The notes below the pieces were generated by a model. The model saw only the letters and a list, made by a program, of their open reading frames with translations. It had not been told where the DNA came from and searched no databases. From assembly GCF_040812395.1 (NCBI RefSeq), contig NZ_JBFNXH010000009.1, forward strand, positions 62,001 to 126,000: a stretch of DNA of 64,000 nucleotides. Direction: 5' to 3'. Shown piece by piece: positions 27,569-35,984 of this stretch. The position numbers and the translations under genes are program-made. This DNA is from Paenibacillus_E sp040812395 (GTDB lineage: Bacteria; Bacillota; Bacilli; Paenibacillales; NBRC-103111). Position 1 is the first letter of the stretch; each line of letters begins with the position of its first letter.

Positions 27569-27697
27569 GTACCAGACCGCATCCCGCCACAGCATGGCGC
27601 TCACATAGCAGCCTTATAGCTCGAGAAGCTGCGTTTTTTCTCTGGAGCGGAACGTCAGTGCGCTATTTGTGAAAAAACGACCCGAAATTCCAATTGG
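27569..27697. repeat. 129-bp direct repeat, right copy
   Basis: This is the second copy of 27190-27318. It ends at CCAATTGG, so only the first quarter of the dyad element (27649-27697) is included. This implies a segmental duplication that cut the element. Confidence 0.85.
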
Positions 27698-27830
27698 TTC
27701 CAGCTTCACCAGTTACAGAGTCATAGAGTGGGAAGCCGGGTTTCCCCAGGATCACGCATTTCTTCACCCGTATTGCTCTTGCAAGACTCTTCCTGCAACA
27801 CGCATCTTCTGCATAAATCAAGAGTCCCTG

Positions 27831-28598
27831 CTACACTCGACTAAACCCTTCAATTGGACTGCTTGCTGAGGCGTACCGTTTCTTCGGGATGCGTCCCGCT
27901 TCAAAGCCAGCGCGTCCAGCTTCTATCGCGAGCTTCATAGCAAGCGCCATTTTGACCGGATCCTTGGCTCCCGATACGGCCGTGTTGAGCAAGACGCCGT
28001 CCGCACCCATCTCCATGGCAAGCGCTGCATCAGAAGGAGCGCCAATTCCTGCATCCACAATGACAGGCACAGTCGCCTGCTCGATGATGAAGCTCAGATT
28101 GAGCGGATTGATGATGCCCTGCCCGGTTCCGATCGGCGATGCGCCCGGCATGATAGCATGGACGCCCAGCGCCTGCAATCTTTTGGCCAGCAGCACGTCA
28201 TCCGACGTGTACGGCAGCACGATAAACCCTTCTTCCAAAAGCATTTCCGATGCTTTCAGCGTTTCAACAGGATCGGGCAGCAGGGTCTTCTCATCCCCGA
28301 TGACCTCGACTTTGATCATATCGCAAAGGCCGGAGGCTTTGGCCAGCTTCGCAATGCGCACAGCCTCTTCAGCCGTCTTCGCCCCTGCCGTATTCGGAAG
28401 CAGCGTAAACTTCGATACATCCAGCATGGACAAAAAGTTCGGCTGGCTCGCTTCAAAAATATTCATGCGCCGCACCGCAAAAGTCAGAATCTGCGATTCG
28501 CTGACATCAACGGCCTGCTTCTGAATCTCAAAATCCGGGAATTTCCCCGTACCTAACAAAAGACGTGAACGAAACTCGTAAGAACCAATTTTTAACAT
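27831..28598 (-). CDS. thiG: Thiazole synthase ThiG
   Basis: The 255-residue TIM-barrel enzyme builds thiazole phosphate from DXP, dehydroglycine and ThiS-thiocarboxylate. The Schiff-base lysine lies in the family segment DMIKVEVIGDEKTLLPDP; MPGASPIGTGQGIINP and VIVDAGIGAPSDAALAMEMG are diagnostic. GGGGGA precedes the ATG. It follows thiS by 5 bp. The C-terminus (KKRYASASSPIEGFSRV) is normal for the family. Confidence 0.96.
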   Translation of the reverse strand: MLKIGSYEFRSRLLLGTGKFPDFEIQKQAVDVSESQILTFAVRRMNIFEASQPNFLSMLDVSKFTLLPNTAGAKTAEEAVRIAKLAKASGLCDMIKVEVIGDEKTLLPDPVETLKASEMLLEEGFIVLPYTSDDVLLAKRLQALGVHAIMPGASPIGTGQGIINPLNLSFIIEQATVPVIVDAGIGAPSDAALAMEMGADGVLLNTAVSGAKDPVKMALAMKLAIEAGRAGFEAGRIPKKRYASASSPIEGFSRV

Positions 28599-28603
28599 AT
28601 GAA

Positions 28604-28813
28604 TTATCCCCCTCCGACAAAATGTACGATTTCGATTCTATATCCTTCGGATAATGCAGCTAGCGCGTGCTGTTCTTTTTCAAGAATCGTCTGGTTAAGC
28701 TCTACAACCAGCATTTTGCCGGTCAGCTCGAAATGCTCAAGCAGTCTGGTAACCGTTGTAACCGTGTCCGGCACGTCAACTGTTTGGCCATTAATGTGCA
28801 GCTTCACTGGCAT
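28604..28813 (-). CDS. thiS: Sulfur carrier protein ThiS
   Basis: The 69-residue ubiquitin-like protein ends in VGGG; the terminal Gly-Gly is adenylated and converted to the thiocarboxylate that supplies sulfur for the thiazole ring. Its ATG lies inside the end of thiO (23-nt overlap) with AAAGGAG upstream. The fold pattern (KLHINGQTVDVPD, VVELNQTILEK, EIVHFVGGG) fits ThiS. No thiF lies in this operon; the adenylating enzyme must be encoded elsewhere. Confidence 0.95.
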   Translation of the reverse strand: MPVKLHINGQTVDVPDTVTTVTRLLEHFELTGKMLVVELNQTILEKEQHALAALSEGYRIEIVHFVGGG

Positions 28814-30077
28814 GCATCTCCTTTCTTTGTATCTGTTTCGTGTTGTGGCCGGATCGCGCAGAGCCCTCTGACAAATCCGGGCAAAATGCGTGAAGCCACG
28901 GTGTCAGCCCGCCTTCTTCAGCCCCGAGCATGGTTGCGAGCTCCAACTCTAACTCGGGCTGCTCCAACTGTTCCAAGCGCTCTATCTGCCCAGGTATCCT
29001 CGCCATCCCCGCTTCTCCGAGCACCCATTCCGCCATCACCTTGCCAGTAAGCGGACTGAGCAAAATCCCATTGCGGTAATGCCCGCATGCCGCATACAAG
29101 CCCTCGATCTCAGGCACCTTGCCCATGTATGGCAAACCATCCGCGGTCTGCGGGCGAAGCCCCGACCAAGCCTTCTCCCATTCAGCGTCGCCCATGGACG
29201 GCAGAAGCTGTTTCGCCCGTTCCATCAGACCGGACAAACCGGACAGCGACACCTTACGGTCGTAACTGCCTGGAACGGCCGTCGCGCCTACGAGCAGCCG
29301 ACTGCCTGCCTTGGGTACGATGTAGCACCCTTTCGTATACAACGTCTTACGTATAAGCGGATTCGGCGTCAGGACAGAGAAGCATTCGCCCTTCACGGGG
29401 TACATCGGCAACTGGACACCGACTCCGGCCAGCAGCTGCCCGCTCCACGTGCCTGATGCGACGACGACACAGTCGCTGTACAGCGGGCCATCGCTTGTCA
29501 GGACGCCGATGGCTCTGCCCTGCTCGGTCAGCAGCCCTTGCACGCTTGCGAATTCTTGCACATTCGCCCCCAGCGCCCGGGCTGCTTGCCCGAACGCCTG
29601 AGCCAGCAGCGGTGCTTCAACCTGCCCGTCATCCGGCAGGTAAAGAGCTCCGCGCAATGTAGGGCTCAGGGCTGGCTCTAGCCGGGCGGCTGCGGTTGCG
29701 CTTAGCCACTCAGCCCGCTCGCCCGCTGCGCGCTGAATCCGCTCGCGCGCTCGCAGCTCAGCTTCTTGATCGTCGCTAAGCGCGACGTTCAGCAGCCCTT
29801 CACGGACAAGACCGATGTCGATGCCCGTGAAGCTCTTCAGTTCCTCGGCCAGTTGCGGGAACATAGCCCTGCTCGCACGGCCCCACTGAAAGAGTGGCCC
29901 CGTATCCTCCATCTCGGCCTGTGCGCCGAGCATGCCTGCAGCCGCTCCCGATGCTTCGCTGCCGATCCGGCCGCGCTCCAACACCGTGACCGCTTGGCCT
30001 CGTTTCGCCAAGTAATATGCAATCGAGCAGCCGATCACGCCGCCGCCCACAATAATGACCTCCTGCTTATGTCTCAT
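28791..30077 (-). CDS. thiO: Glycine oxidase ThiO
   Basis: The 428-residue FAD enzyme oxidises glycine to the imine used in thiazole synthesis. The N-terminal dinucleotide motif is VIIVGGGVIGCSIAYYLAKRG, here residues 7-26, followed by GSEASGAAAGMLG; the C-terminal part contains GLRPQTADGLPYMGKVPE and CGHYRNGILLSP, typical of ThiO and DAO-type oxidases. The protein has about 60 residues beyond the usual end, rich in Glu/Leu and running into thiS. The ATG overlaps the tenI stop by 4 nt, with AGGAGGG upstream. Confidence 0.95.
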   Translation of the reverse strand: MRHKQEVIIVGGGVIGCSIAYYLAKRGQAVTVLERGRIGSEASGAAAGMLGAQAEMEDTGPLFQWGRASRAMFPQLAEELKSFTGIDIGLVREGLLNVALSDDQEAELRARERIQRAAGERAEWLSATAAARLEPALSPTLRGALYLPDDGQVEAPLLAQAFGQAARALGANVQEFASVQGLLTEQGRAIGVLTSDGPLYSDCVVVASGTWSGQLLAGVGVQLPMYPVKGECFSVLTPNPLIRKTLYTKGCYIVPKAGSRLLVGATAVPGSYDRKVSLSGLSGLMERAKQLLPSMGDAEWEKAWSGLRPQTADGLPYMGKVPEIEGLYAACGHYRNGILLSPLTGKVMAEWVLGEAGMARIPGQIERLEQLEQPELELELATMLGAEEGGLTPWLHAFCPDLSEGSARSGHNTKQIQRKEMHASEAAH

Positions 30078-30703
30078 CTGTCGTTCCCTCCTATGATCTT
30101 CAATTCGTCCGCATAAGCCTTGACGGCCTGGAGCGGATTTTCCGCATCCCAGATCCCGCTCATGACGGCCACGCCGGATGCCCCCGCCTCCAGCACGGGA
30201 TTGACCCTTTCCGGTGTAATGCCGCCTATGGCGATTACAGGAATTTTTACGTTTGCTGTTAACTCCCGCAGTTGCTCCAATCCCCTAGGTGCTAGCCCAG
30301 GCTTTGAGTCCGTGGTAAAAATATGCCCAAACATAAGATAATCCGCACCTTCTTTTTCACGCTGCACGGCTTCCTCGACGCTATGTACGGAAACGCCAGT
30401 CCGAACCGAACCTAGGTCATCCGTCTCCCGAATATCCGGGAGCGGCGGAGAGCTGCCCTGCAAGTGCGTCCCACCGAGCAGAGCCGCTGCCGCAAGTGAA
30501 GGGTGGCCGTTTATATACACTCGTTTTGCCGCTACGCCTGCAGCCAGCAGGATCTGCAGCCCTTTCATCATTTCCTCCACCGGTCTTGACTTCTCCCGTA
30601 AATGAATCGCTGTCACATAGGGTTGAATGTTGACCGCGATAGCTGACATAGCCGTCCAGTCCTGTCGGCCATTTGAAATCACATGCAATTCATAAGCTGC
30701 CAT
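30074..30703 (-). CDS. tenI: Thiazole tautomerase TenI
   Basis: The 209-residue ThiE-like TIM barrel lacks the complete pyrophosphate-handling residues of ThiE and has the TenI pattern (HVISNGRQDW, AIHLREKSRP, VYINGHPSLA, TGVSVHSVEEA, FGHIFTTDSKPGLAPRGLEQ). In Bacillus, TenI aromatises the thiazole tautomer made by ThiG. I chose the ATG at 30703 with AAAGGAG 11 nt upstream; the longer frame to 30802 runs into the riboswitch expression platform. First gene of the operon. Confidence 0.92.
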   Translation of the reverse strand: MAAYELHVISNGRQDWTAMSAIAVNIQPYVTAIHLREKSRPVEEMMKGLQILLAAGVAAKRVYINGHPSLAAAALLGGTHLQGSSPPLPDIRETDDLGSVRTGVSVHSVEEAVQREKEGADYLMFGHIFTTDSKPGLAPRGLEQLRELTANVKIPVIAIGGITPERVNPVLEAGASGVAVMSGIWDAENPLQAVKAYADELKIIGGNDR

Positions 30704-30742
30704 GCTGCCGCATTCTCCTTTTGCTGCAAGGTTAATTGAACG

Positions 30743-30772
30743 CAAAAAATCCACTTTTCCAAAGAAAAGTGG
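30743..30772 (-). terminator. Riboswitch-controlled intrinsic terminator
   Basis: On the minus strand CCACTTTTC and GAAAAGTGG form a tight hairpin with a 4-nt loop, followed by ATTTTTT. It lies between the TPP aptamer and tenI. Its left arm can pair with GGAAAGTGG of the aptamer 3' end (30824-30832), giving a mutually exclusive antiterminator. Confidence 0.9.
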
Positions 30773-30819
30773 TTGTAGTCGGCAGCACACGAAAACGCAC
30801 ATATACCGATATCTGTCGA

Positions 30820-30905
30820 ATTTCCACTTTCCTCCGCTGGTATGACCCAGTTCAGGTTCAAAGGGTTCAGATTGCTCTGTCTCAGCCTTTCGGCGCCCCT
30901 AGGGA
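30820..30905 (-). promoter_or_regulatory. TPP riboswitch (THI element)
   Basis: The minus strand carries the conserved aptamer: AGGGGCGCC, GGCTGAGA, ACCCTTTGAACCTGAACTGG, and TCATACCAGCGGAGGAAA. These are the standard P2/P3 and P4/P5 pyrimidine- and pyrophosphate-binding parts. It is followed by a terminator at 30743-30772 and the tenI-thiO-thiS-thiG genes, so bound TPP should stop transcription. Confidence 0.96.
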
Positions 30906-30926
30906 TTCATTTCATTCAATTGTGTA

Positions 30927-30955
30927 TTATCATAGCACGACATTTGCCGCTTGAA
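30927..30955 (-). promoter_or_regulatory. Probable promoter of the thiamin operon
   Basis: On the minus strand TTCAAG and GATAAT are separated by 17 bp, about 20 bp before the TPP aptamer. The -35 box is weak, the -10 box good. Confidence 0.5.
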
Positions 30956-31004
30956 AATAGGGAATTTACCATATTCCCGAAAGCTTTTATAATGAGGAGA
31001 AGGT

Positions 31005-32222
31005 TCATCCTGATGAGTTGGAGGATATAGAGCCCTCCTCCACCCTATGGGTTTTCACCTTCGAAAGCTGGGAATGCACATACATAATAAACATCAGAAG
31101 GCTGCAGCCCATGATGATCACAGACCAGTCTATCGCAACGTGGAGCTGATTAAGCAGCATGAAAAAGGCAAGTCCCGCCACAGTCAGCGCATTTTCCACA
31201 AAATTTTGAATGGCGATCGTTTTGCCGGACCCGATAAGCGCTTTGCCCTCTTCCTGAAGCATCGTGTTCATAGGAATGAGGAAAACGCCGCCAAAGAGAC
31301 CGATCATCAGCAGGCAAATCAACGAGATGGCAAGATTATGTTGAAAAGCGGTAACCATGAGCGTACCTACCATTAAATAACCGTAAATGTAGGAACGATA
31401 CAGCTTGCCAGGCGGCACTAGTTTGGGAATGAAAAAAGCGCTAAGCACAACCCCTACAGCAGTAACACCAAGGATCATGGACAGCTTCGTCGTGTCGGTA
31501 ATGCCCAGATTTACGGGAATCCACGCAATTAGCGCGATTCTCAGGACAGAGGCATTCAGCCAGAAAGCTCCCGTGCTGACGAGCGAAAATCTCGCTCTGG
31601 GATTTCTAAACAAATTCCGTAGATCACCAAAAAACGCTTTAGCTGACGGTCCAAAACGTATATTCGGGTTGCCTGCTCGTTTCGGAATTGCACACGTTAA
31701 CAGAAGCGATAGCACATACAATGTCAAGCAGGTTAAAATCCCCGCGGTGTCCGAGATATCTGCGAGCAGACCTCCGACCACGGTTCCCAATAAAATGGCT
31801 AGAATCGTCGAGCCCTCCACCTTGGCATTCGCGCGCAGCAGTTCGTCTTCGTTACTCGTCAGCTCCGTCAAAATGCCGTATTTGGCAGGCGAGTATACAA
31901 CAGCGCCAATGCCCAGCACCAAGTAGCAGTACACGGCGGGCGCACCGATGAGCAGCATGAGAATGCCAACGCTTTTGAACAAATTACCATACAGCAGTAC
32001 GTGCGTCTTCGCCTTGCGATCCGCGAGCGCGCCAACGATGGGTGCCAGGACAACGTACCCTAGAAGAAAGCCCATTTGAATATTTGTGATGGTACCCTCC
32101 GGGTTCGCCACACCCCGATGAGCCAGAATGCCTATGATAATGAAAAAGTTCAAGTTATCGGCAAAAGCGCTCAAAAATTGCGTAATGTACAGCGCATTCA
32201 GCGAGCTCGTTTTTTGCTTCAT
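31005..32222 (-). CDS. LplT-like lysophospholipid transporter (MFS)
   Basis: The 405-residue protein has about 12 transmembrane helices and MFS signatures of the LplT group (LYITQFLSAFADNLNFFIII near the N-terminus, GALADRKAKTHVLLYGNLFK, YSPAKYGILTELT, LRANAKVEGSTI). In Gram-negatives LplT flips lysophospholipids inward; the Firmicute role is less clear. I chose the ATG at 32222, with AGGGGTGA upstream, over a start 14 codons earlier. Divergent from the SBF-family transporter gene; it ends about 100 bp from the TPP aptamer of the thi operon in the same direction. Confidence 0.85.
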   Translation of the reverse strand: MKQKTSSLNALYITQFLSAFADNLNFFIIIGILAHRGVANPEGTITNIQMGFLLGYVVLAPIVGALADRKAKTHVLLYGNLFKSVGILMLLIGAPAVYCYLVLGIGAVVYSPAKYGILTELTSNEDELLRANAKVEGSTILAILLGTVVGGLLADISDTAGILTCLTLYVLSLLLTCAIPKRAGNPNIRFGPSAKAFFGDLRNLFRNPRARFSLVSTGAFWLNASVLRIALIAWIPVNLGITDTTKLSMILGVTAVGVVLSAFFIPKLVPPGKLYRSYIYGYLMVGTLMVTAFQHNLAISLICLLMIGLFGGVFLIPMNTMLQEEGKALIGSGKTIAIQNFVENALTVAGLAFFMLLNQLHVAIDWSVIIMGCSLLMFIMYVHSQLSKVKTHRVEEGSISSNSSG

Positions 32223-32321
32223 GATCTCACCCCTACCTGCGTGTTTGTTAACGGCTATTTTCAAAGATACTACTAGCGCATGAAGGAATCAAATGGTTTT
32301 TCACGAAAGGATGTCCCTGAC

Positions 32322-33293
32322 ATGCTCCCCCAACTCAACAAGAAAATGGAAACAATCATGCCACTAATTACTCCCATCAGCGTCCTTATCGGAGTTTTGG
32401 CGGGTAGTCATTTATCAGGTTTTACGTATGTATCGGCTTGGATCTTCGCCTTCATGACCTTCTCTGGCAGCATCAGCTCCAGCTTTAAGGAATTCGTACA
32501 AATCGTTGTACAGCCGCTCCCTTTGATCGCTACCCTGCTGATTCTGCATGTGATCATGCCGCTCCTTGCTATGGGGCTTGGATATGTCGTGTATAGCGAC
32601 GATTCGTTTACGATTACGGGGCTGATCTTGGCTGCGGCAATCCCTACGGGCATCACCAGCTTCGTCTGGGTAGCCATCTATCGAGGCAATATCGTCCTGA
32701 CGTTGTCGATTATTTTGGTAGATACCATTCTCTCTCCCTTTGTTGTTCCCTACACGATGTCCGTGCTAGTCGGCGCCAAAGTCCATATGGACACGTTCGG
32801 TATGATGAAAGGCTTGTTTTTCATGATCGTGCTGCCGTCCCTGATCGGCATGCTGCTCAATGGTTGGACACACGGCAAAATAAAAGAGCGATGGAGCGGA
32901 CGCCTAGGCCCCTTTTCGAAAATAGGCATGGGTCTCGTTGTCGCCATTAACGGCTCAGTAATTGCCCCCTACTTGCGCGAGGTCAATGGCAAGCTGCTTG
33001 GTTTAGCTCTGTTTGTGCTCATCATGGCCTCTCTCGGCTACCTTCTCGGATGGCTAACCGGCAAACTGATGGGATGGAAGGAAGATATCATCGTCGCACT
33101 GACCTTTAATGGCGGTATGCGCAACATCAGTGCCGGTGCCGTGCTCGCTGTAGCCTACTTCCCTGCTCCCGTAGCCATCCCTGTTGTGCTTGGCATGCTG
33201 TTCCAACAGTCGCTCGCCTCCTTGTTCGGCTATTTGTTAAACAGGCGGTATGCGCTGAAGGACGCGCCGGACGTAAGCGCTGGCAAGGCATAA
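32322..33293 (+). CDS. Bile acid:sodium symporter family (YocS-like) transporter
   Basis: The 323-residue membrane protein has about ten helices and the SBF/BASS pattern: AWIFAFMTFSGSISSSFKEF near the N-terminus, AAIPTGITSFVWVAIYRGN (crossover region) and ALTFNGGMRNISAGAVLA (second crossover). Relatives carry organic anions such as pantoate or keto acids with sodium. I prefer the ATG at 32322 (AAAGGA 10 nt upstream); an in-frame ATG at 32280 has no ribosome site. A bidirectional terminator follows. Confidence 0.87.
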   Translation: MLPQLNKKMETIMPLITPISVLIGVLAGSHLSGFTYVSAWIFAFMTFSGSISSSFKEFVQIVVQPLPLIATLLILHVIMPLLAMGLGYVVYSDDSFTITGLILAAAIPTGITSFVWVAIYRGNIVLTLSIILVDTILSPFVVPYTMSVLVGAKVHMDTFGMMKGLFFMIVLPSLIGMLLNGWTHGKIKERWSGRLGPFSKIGMGLVVAINGSVIAPYLREVNGKLLGLALFVLIMASLGYLLGWLTGKLMGWKEDIIVALTFNGGMRNISAGAVLAVAYFPAPVAIPVVLGMLFQQSLASLFGYLLNRRYALKDAPDVSAGKA

Positions 33294-33319
33294 ATACATG
33301 CTTGAGTTTCTTCCAAATC

Positions 33320-33364
33320 AAAAAAATTCCGATCCATCTCCCCGGATGAAATCGGAATTTTTCT
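33320..33364. terminator. Bidirectional intrinsic terminator
   Basis: AAAAATTCCGAT pairs with ATCGGAATTTTT around a loop of about 16 nt, with A-rich left and T-rich right flanks. It separates the convergent SBF transporter gene and the YbjN-domain gene, closing the 33-50 kb locus on the left. Confidence 0.9.
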
Positions 33365-33369
33365 TTACT

Positions 33370-33888
33370 CTAATTTAAAGCCTCTATTACTTCTGCTACT
33401 CCCGACTCTCCACTTGCAACGAGCTCAACAGGTTCTGCGAACATATCGCACATGTACACGAACATACTGAGGATATCCAGTATTTCTTCGCTGTCGAACG
33501 ACCTTGCGGTAGACAAGCTGTATACGTAGCGGTAATGCAGTTCATTTTGTTCATTGATGCCGAAATGGCCAATTGGAAGACGCGTATTAATTTCCAGCAA
33601 AATGTGGGCAACTGCGGCGCGCTGCTCATCCTTCAAATGGAACGGAAGCGTGCTGTAAATTTGCAGCAGTTGAATAGCTCCGGCTTCTTCCTCATCCAGC
33701 GGCAAAAAACTAAAATGCAGGAAACGGTCCCGCCCCTTCTTATCCTCCTGAAAGCCCGCCATCAAAACATGGATCGGGATCGCCTCTGATTTCTCCAACA
33801 GATTCGTGGCTAAGCCCGCTTCATCCAAAATCTCTTTCAAAAGCCCTAACTGCGCCAAATGGCGCGCATGCACTAGTTCTGGCAGCAT
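33370..33888 (-). CDS. YbjN-like small acidic protein at the end of the DUF4157 locus
   Basis: The 172-residue protein (MLPELVHARHLAQLGLLKEI) has the alpha/beta layout of YbjN-like chaperone-type domains: FLHFSFLPLDEEEAGAIQLL, HILLEINTRLPIGHFGI, NELHYRYVYSLS, then a C-terminal helix. The start at 33888 has AGGAG 7 nt upstream and lies 10 bp after the stop of the large helical protein, so the two are co-transcribed. YbjN/CesT-like folds often act as chaperones for secreted proteins; here it may serve the upstream gene. That role is inferred from position and fold resemblance. Confidence 0.65.
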   Translation of the reverse strand: MLPELVHARHLAQLGLLKEILDEAGLATNLLEKSEAIPIHVLMAGFQEDKKGRDRFLHFSFLPLDEEEAGAIQLLQIYSTLPFHLKDEQRAAVAHILLEINTRLPIGHFGINEQNELHYRYVYSLSTARSFDSEEILDILSMFVYMCDMFAEPVELVASGESGVAEVIEALN

Positions 33889-33898
33889 GATCCGTCTC

Positions 33899-35695
33899 CT
33901 ACTCTCTCTTGCCCATTGCTTCAATGAGGCTCGTCTTTAATTTATCTGGATCGCTTCTAAGTGTTTCTATTTTCTCCAGCTCTAACAAATCTACTCCGGC
34001 TGCTTCTATAAAGCTTCCCACCTGTTCATAGCGGGTCACAATATCCGGGTTCGATCGATCCAGAACAGGCAGTTTCTGTATCATTTCAATGAGGAGGGTT
34101 GCGTCGTTAGCGCGCTTCTCGCCCTTCTTCACGGTCGACTTCTCGGCGTTGAATACCGCCTTGGTCAATTTCCAAGCGTCTGGGCTGGCGGCTCGGTCCC
34201 GACCCATTTGCTTCAGTGAACGAACGGCAGGCATCGCTGCTCCCACGCCGGCGGCAACAAGTTTGAGCGGTGTGCCCACTTGTGCGCCAACACCGGTCAA
34301 GGTGGCGATGTCCCCGGCGATTTTGGTCAGCTCAATGCCAATCTGCAAGCCTAAGCGATCCGTCCGTTTGACGTTGATTTTCTTCATTTCTTTCGCCATT
34401 TGGTACTGCGCGATTTCATCCAGGTCCTGGTTATGGGCTATCTTTTCTGTTTCCTTTTGATCCAGCTGTTTATTCAGCTGCTCATTCTTTTTCCTTAGTT
34501 TATCCTCTTCAATCGCATTTCCGCCATTTTGCTGGAATACATCGATTTTGTCCTGATTCTGCTGAATCTGGTCTCTGATCTGGGTCATGTCGAGATCTTT
34601 CTGGTCGATTCCAGCTTTCAATTGGAGCTTATGAGCCTCCAGCTTTCCTTTATCGACGCCGGTGTTGCCGCCGAACCAGCGTTTTGCTTTGATAAACGAT
34701 GCATTCTCGTTTTTCTTTTTGAAGCTGCGCTTGATTTCCGTCATTGCGGAGCGATTCAAGCCAGCTTTGATGAAGTCAACTGATTTGAAGGCAATCTTGA
34801 CCCCGCTAACAGCTATGCTGACGCCGGGAATAACGGTTGTGAGCGCAGCCGTACTCGTTTCCATAATCTCCATAATGCCTTTGGCTACTTTCAGTGAAGA
34901 TGACGCAGCCTGCAAAGCATTGTTGATAATCTCAATAACGCCTTTGGCCTTATCCCCCTTGCTAAGGGCGCCTTCTTCCGAGTACTTGCTGTACATGTCA
35001 TAAATGCCTTTGACAGCCAAGATCGCACTCTTCACCGCTGAAATGGCATCCCCAACCGTGCCCGTATAATCGCTCACGGCGGAGGATTTGCCCACGCCAT
35101 CCAGACTTCCGCTGGACTTGGCCGCTTTGTCTACAAGACCGGCGGAACCGCTGACGGTTTTGCCGGCGCCTTCGATGATGGATGCGCCTTGTCCGGCGTA
35201 GTTCCATCTCTTGTTATGCCCAGTTCGATCTGTATCCTTGGAGACGGACAGCGCTTCCCTGAACGAATTAATCATTTGAAGCGGCCCGCCAATCATATCT
35301 GCCGTACTGCTCACTGCCCCTAAAGAGGCGGCCTTGTGCCCTTCGCTTGCGATTTTTGTCTTGCCAAAGGAGGTTTTTAAGTCTTCAGCAGGCTTCCCAA
35401 AACTCTCGCTAAACGTATCCGTTGCGATACTCGCCCCTTCGATCCGGTCTTTCAGCTTGTCCTCCTTCGGGGCAGTCGGCGATGACGCTCCCCCAGAATT
35501 CCGTTGGATGAGCTGAGTCGCATAAGCTTGCGTAGCACGGTTCCCCACAGTTCTTTGCATTTGCAGAAAGAAATTCTGGGACGCAGATCCCCCAAGTGCG
35601 GCCCTCTCTTTATGCTCATTGGGCATGGACGTATGCTGAGTTCCGCTTTGCGATGGTTGGCTTTTCCTGGTGTGGAGCTTATGCGACTGTGCCAT
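33899..35695 (-). CDS. Large helical protein with a QRTVGNRA motif, putative eCIS-type effector
   Basis: The 598-residue protein has no signal peptide. Near the N-terminus it carries QMQRTVGNRATQAYATQLIQ, matching IQRTMGNRAVGSML of the DUF4157 protein upstream; such motifs are common in DUF4157-associated proteins. The rest is helical: Gly/Ala-rich hydrophobic stretches (SSLKVAKGIMEIME, VIPGVSIAVSGVKIAF, GVGAQVGTPLKLVAAGVG) and a central coiled coil with repeated Gln/Lys/Glu. The hydrophobic helices could insert in membranes. I prefer the ATG at 35695 (GGAGG 10 nt upstream) over the TTG at 35713. It lies between the DUF4157 gene and a YbjN-like gene. Effector status is a hypothesis; I do not recognise a catalytic domain. 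Confidence 0.6.
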   Translation of the reverse strand: MAQSHKLHTRKSQPSQSGTQHTSMPNEHKERAALGGSASQNFFLQMQRTVGNRATQAYATQLIQRNSGGASSPTAPKEDKLKDRIEGASIATDTFSESFGKPAEDLKTSFGKTKIASEGHKAASLGAVSSTADMIGGPLQMINSFREALSVSKDTDRTGHNKRWNYAGQGASIIEGAGKTVSGSAGLVDKAAKSSGSLDGVGKSSAVSDYTGTVGDAISAVKSAILAVKGIYDMYSKYSEEGALSKGDKAKGVIEIINNALQAASSSLKVAKGIMEIMETSTAALTTVIPGVSIAVSGVKIAFKSVDFIKAGLNRSAMTEIKRSFKKKNENASFIKAKRWFGGNTGVDKGKLEAHKLQLKAGIDQKDLDMTQIRDQIQQNQDKIDVFQQNGGNAIEEDKLRKKNEQLNKQLDQKETEKIAHNQDLDEIAQYQMAKEMKKINVKRTDRLGLQIGIELTKIAGDIATLTGVGAQVGTPLKLVAAGVGAAMPAVRSLKQMGRDRAASPDAWKLTKAVFNAEKSTVKKGEKRANDATLLIEMIQKLPVLDRSNPDIVTRYEQVGSFIEAAGVDLLELEKIETLRSDPDKLKTSLIEAMGKRE

Positions 35696-35984
35696 CTGTT
35701 CTGATTCCTCCAAGTTGGTACTACATACAAGGATAAACGGCTCTGCCGTCCTTCAGGGACGAGCGCGTTTGTCAAGGTGGATGCGAAGCAAAAGTATAAA
35801 CTTATACTTTCTTGTCTACTGAGGAAACCTCTATCGAGGTCATCTTCAGAGGAGTGACCGCGTTTAGAGGCAGGTTTATAGCCAATAAATTAGCTTGCAT
35901 TTTCGAATCCTGAAAAAATTTGCTTTCTTATGTGGCAAATAAACAGCAGGTGCACGGAGCTTTGCCTACTAACTTCCGTTCACT

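Larger units (their letters stand above)
27129..27830. other. 700-bp repeat-filled gap inside the thiamin operon
   Basis: The gap between thiG and thiD contains two direct copies of a 129-bp sequence and one complete dyad element plus a fragment. A weak GACTCTT / AAGAGTC pairing follows thiG on the minus strand, without a T-run. No gene is apparent. Whether thiD-thiE-thiC are still read from the TPP-controlled promoter or have their own is unclear. Confidence 0.6.

Noticed and set aside
27190..27697. Insertion sequence flanked by direct repeats
   Set aside because: The 129-bp copies do not flank a transposase gene and have no terminal inverted repeats; a plain duplication is simpler.
31868..32053. 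Small frame inside the LplT-like gene
   Set aside because: Same-strand shadow in a shifted frame, with no start signal.
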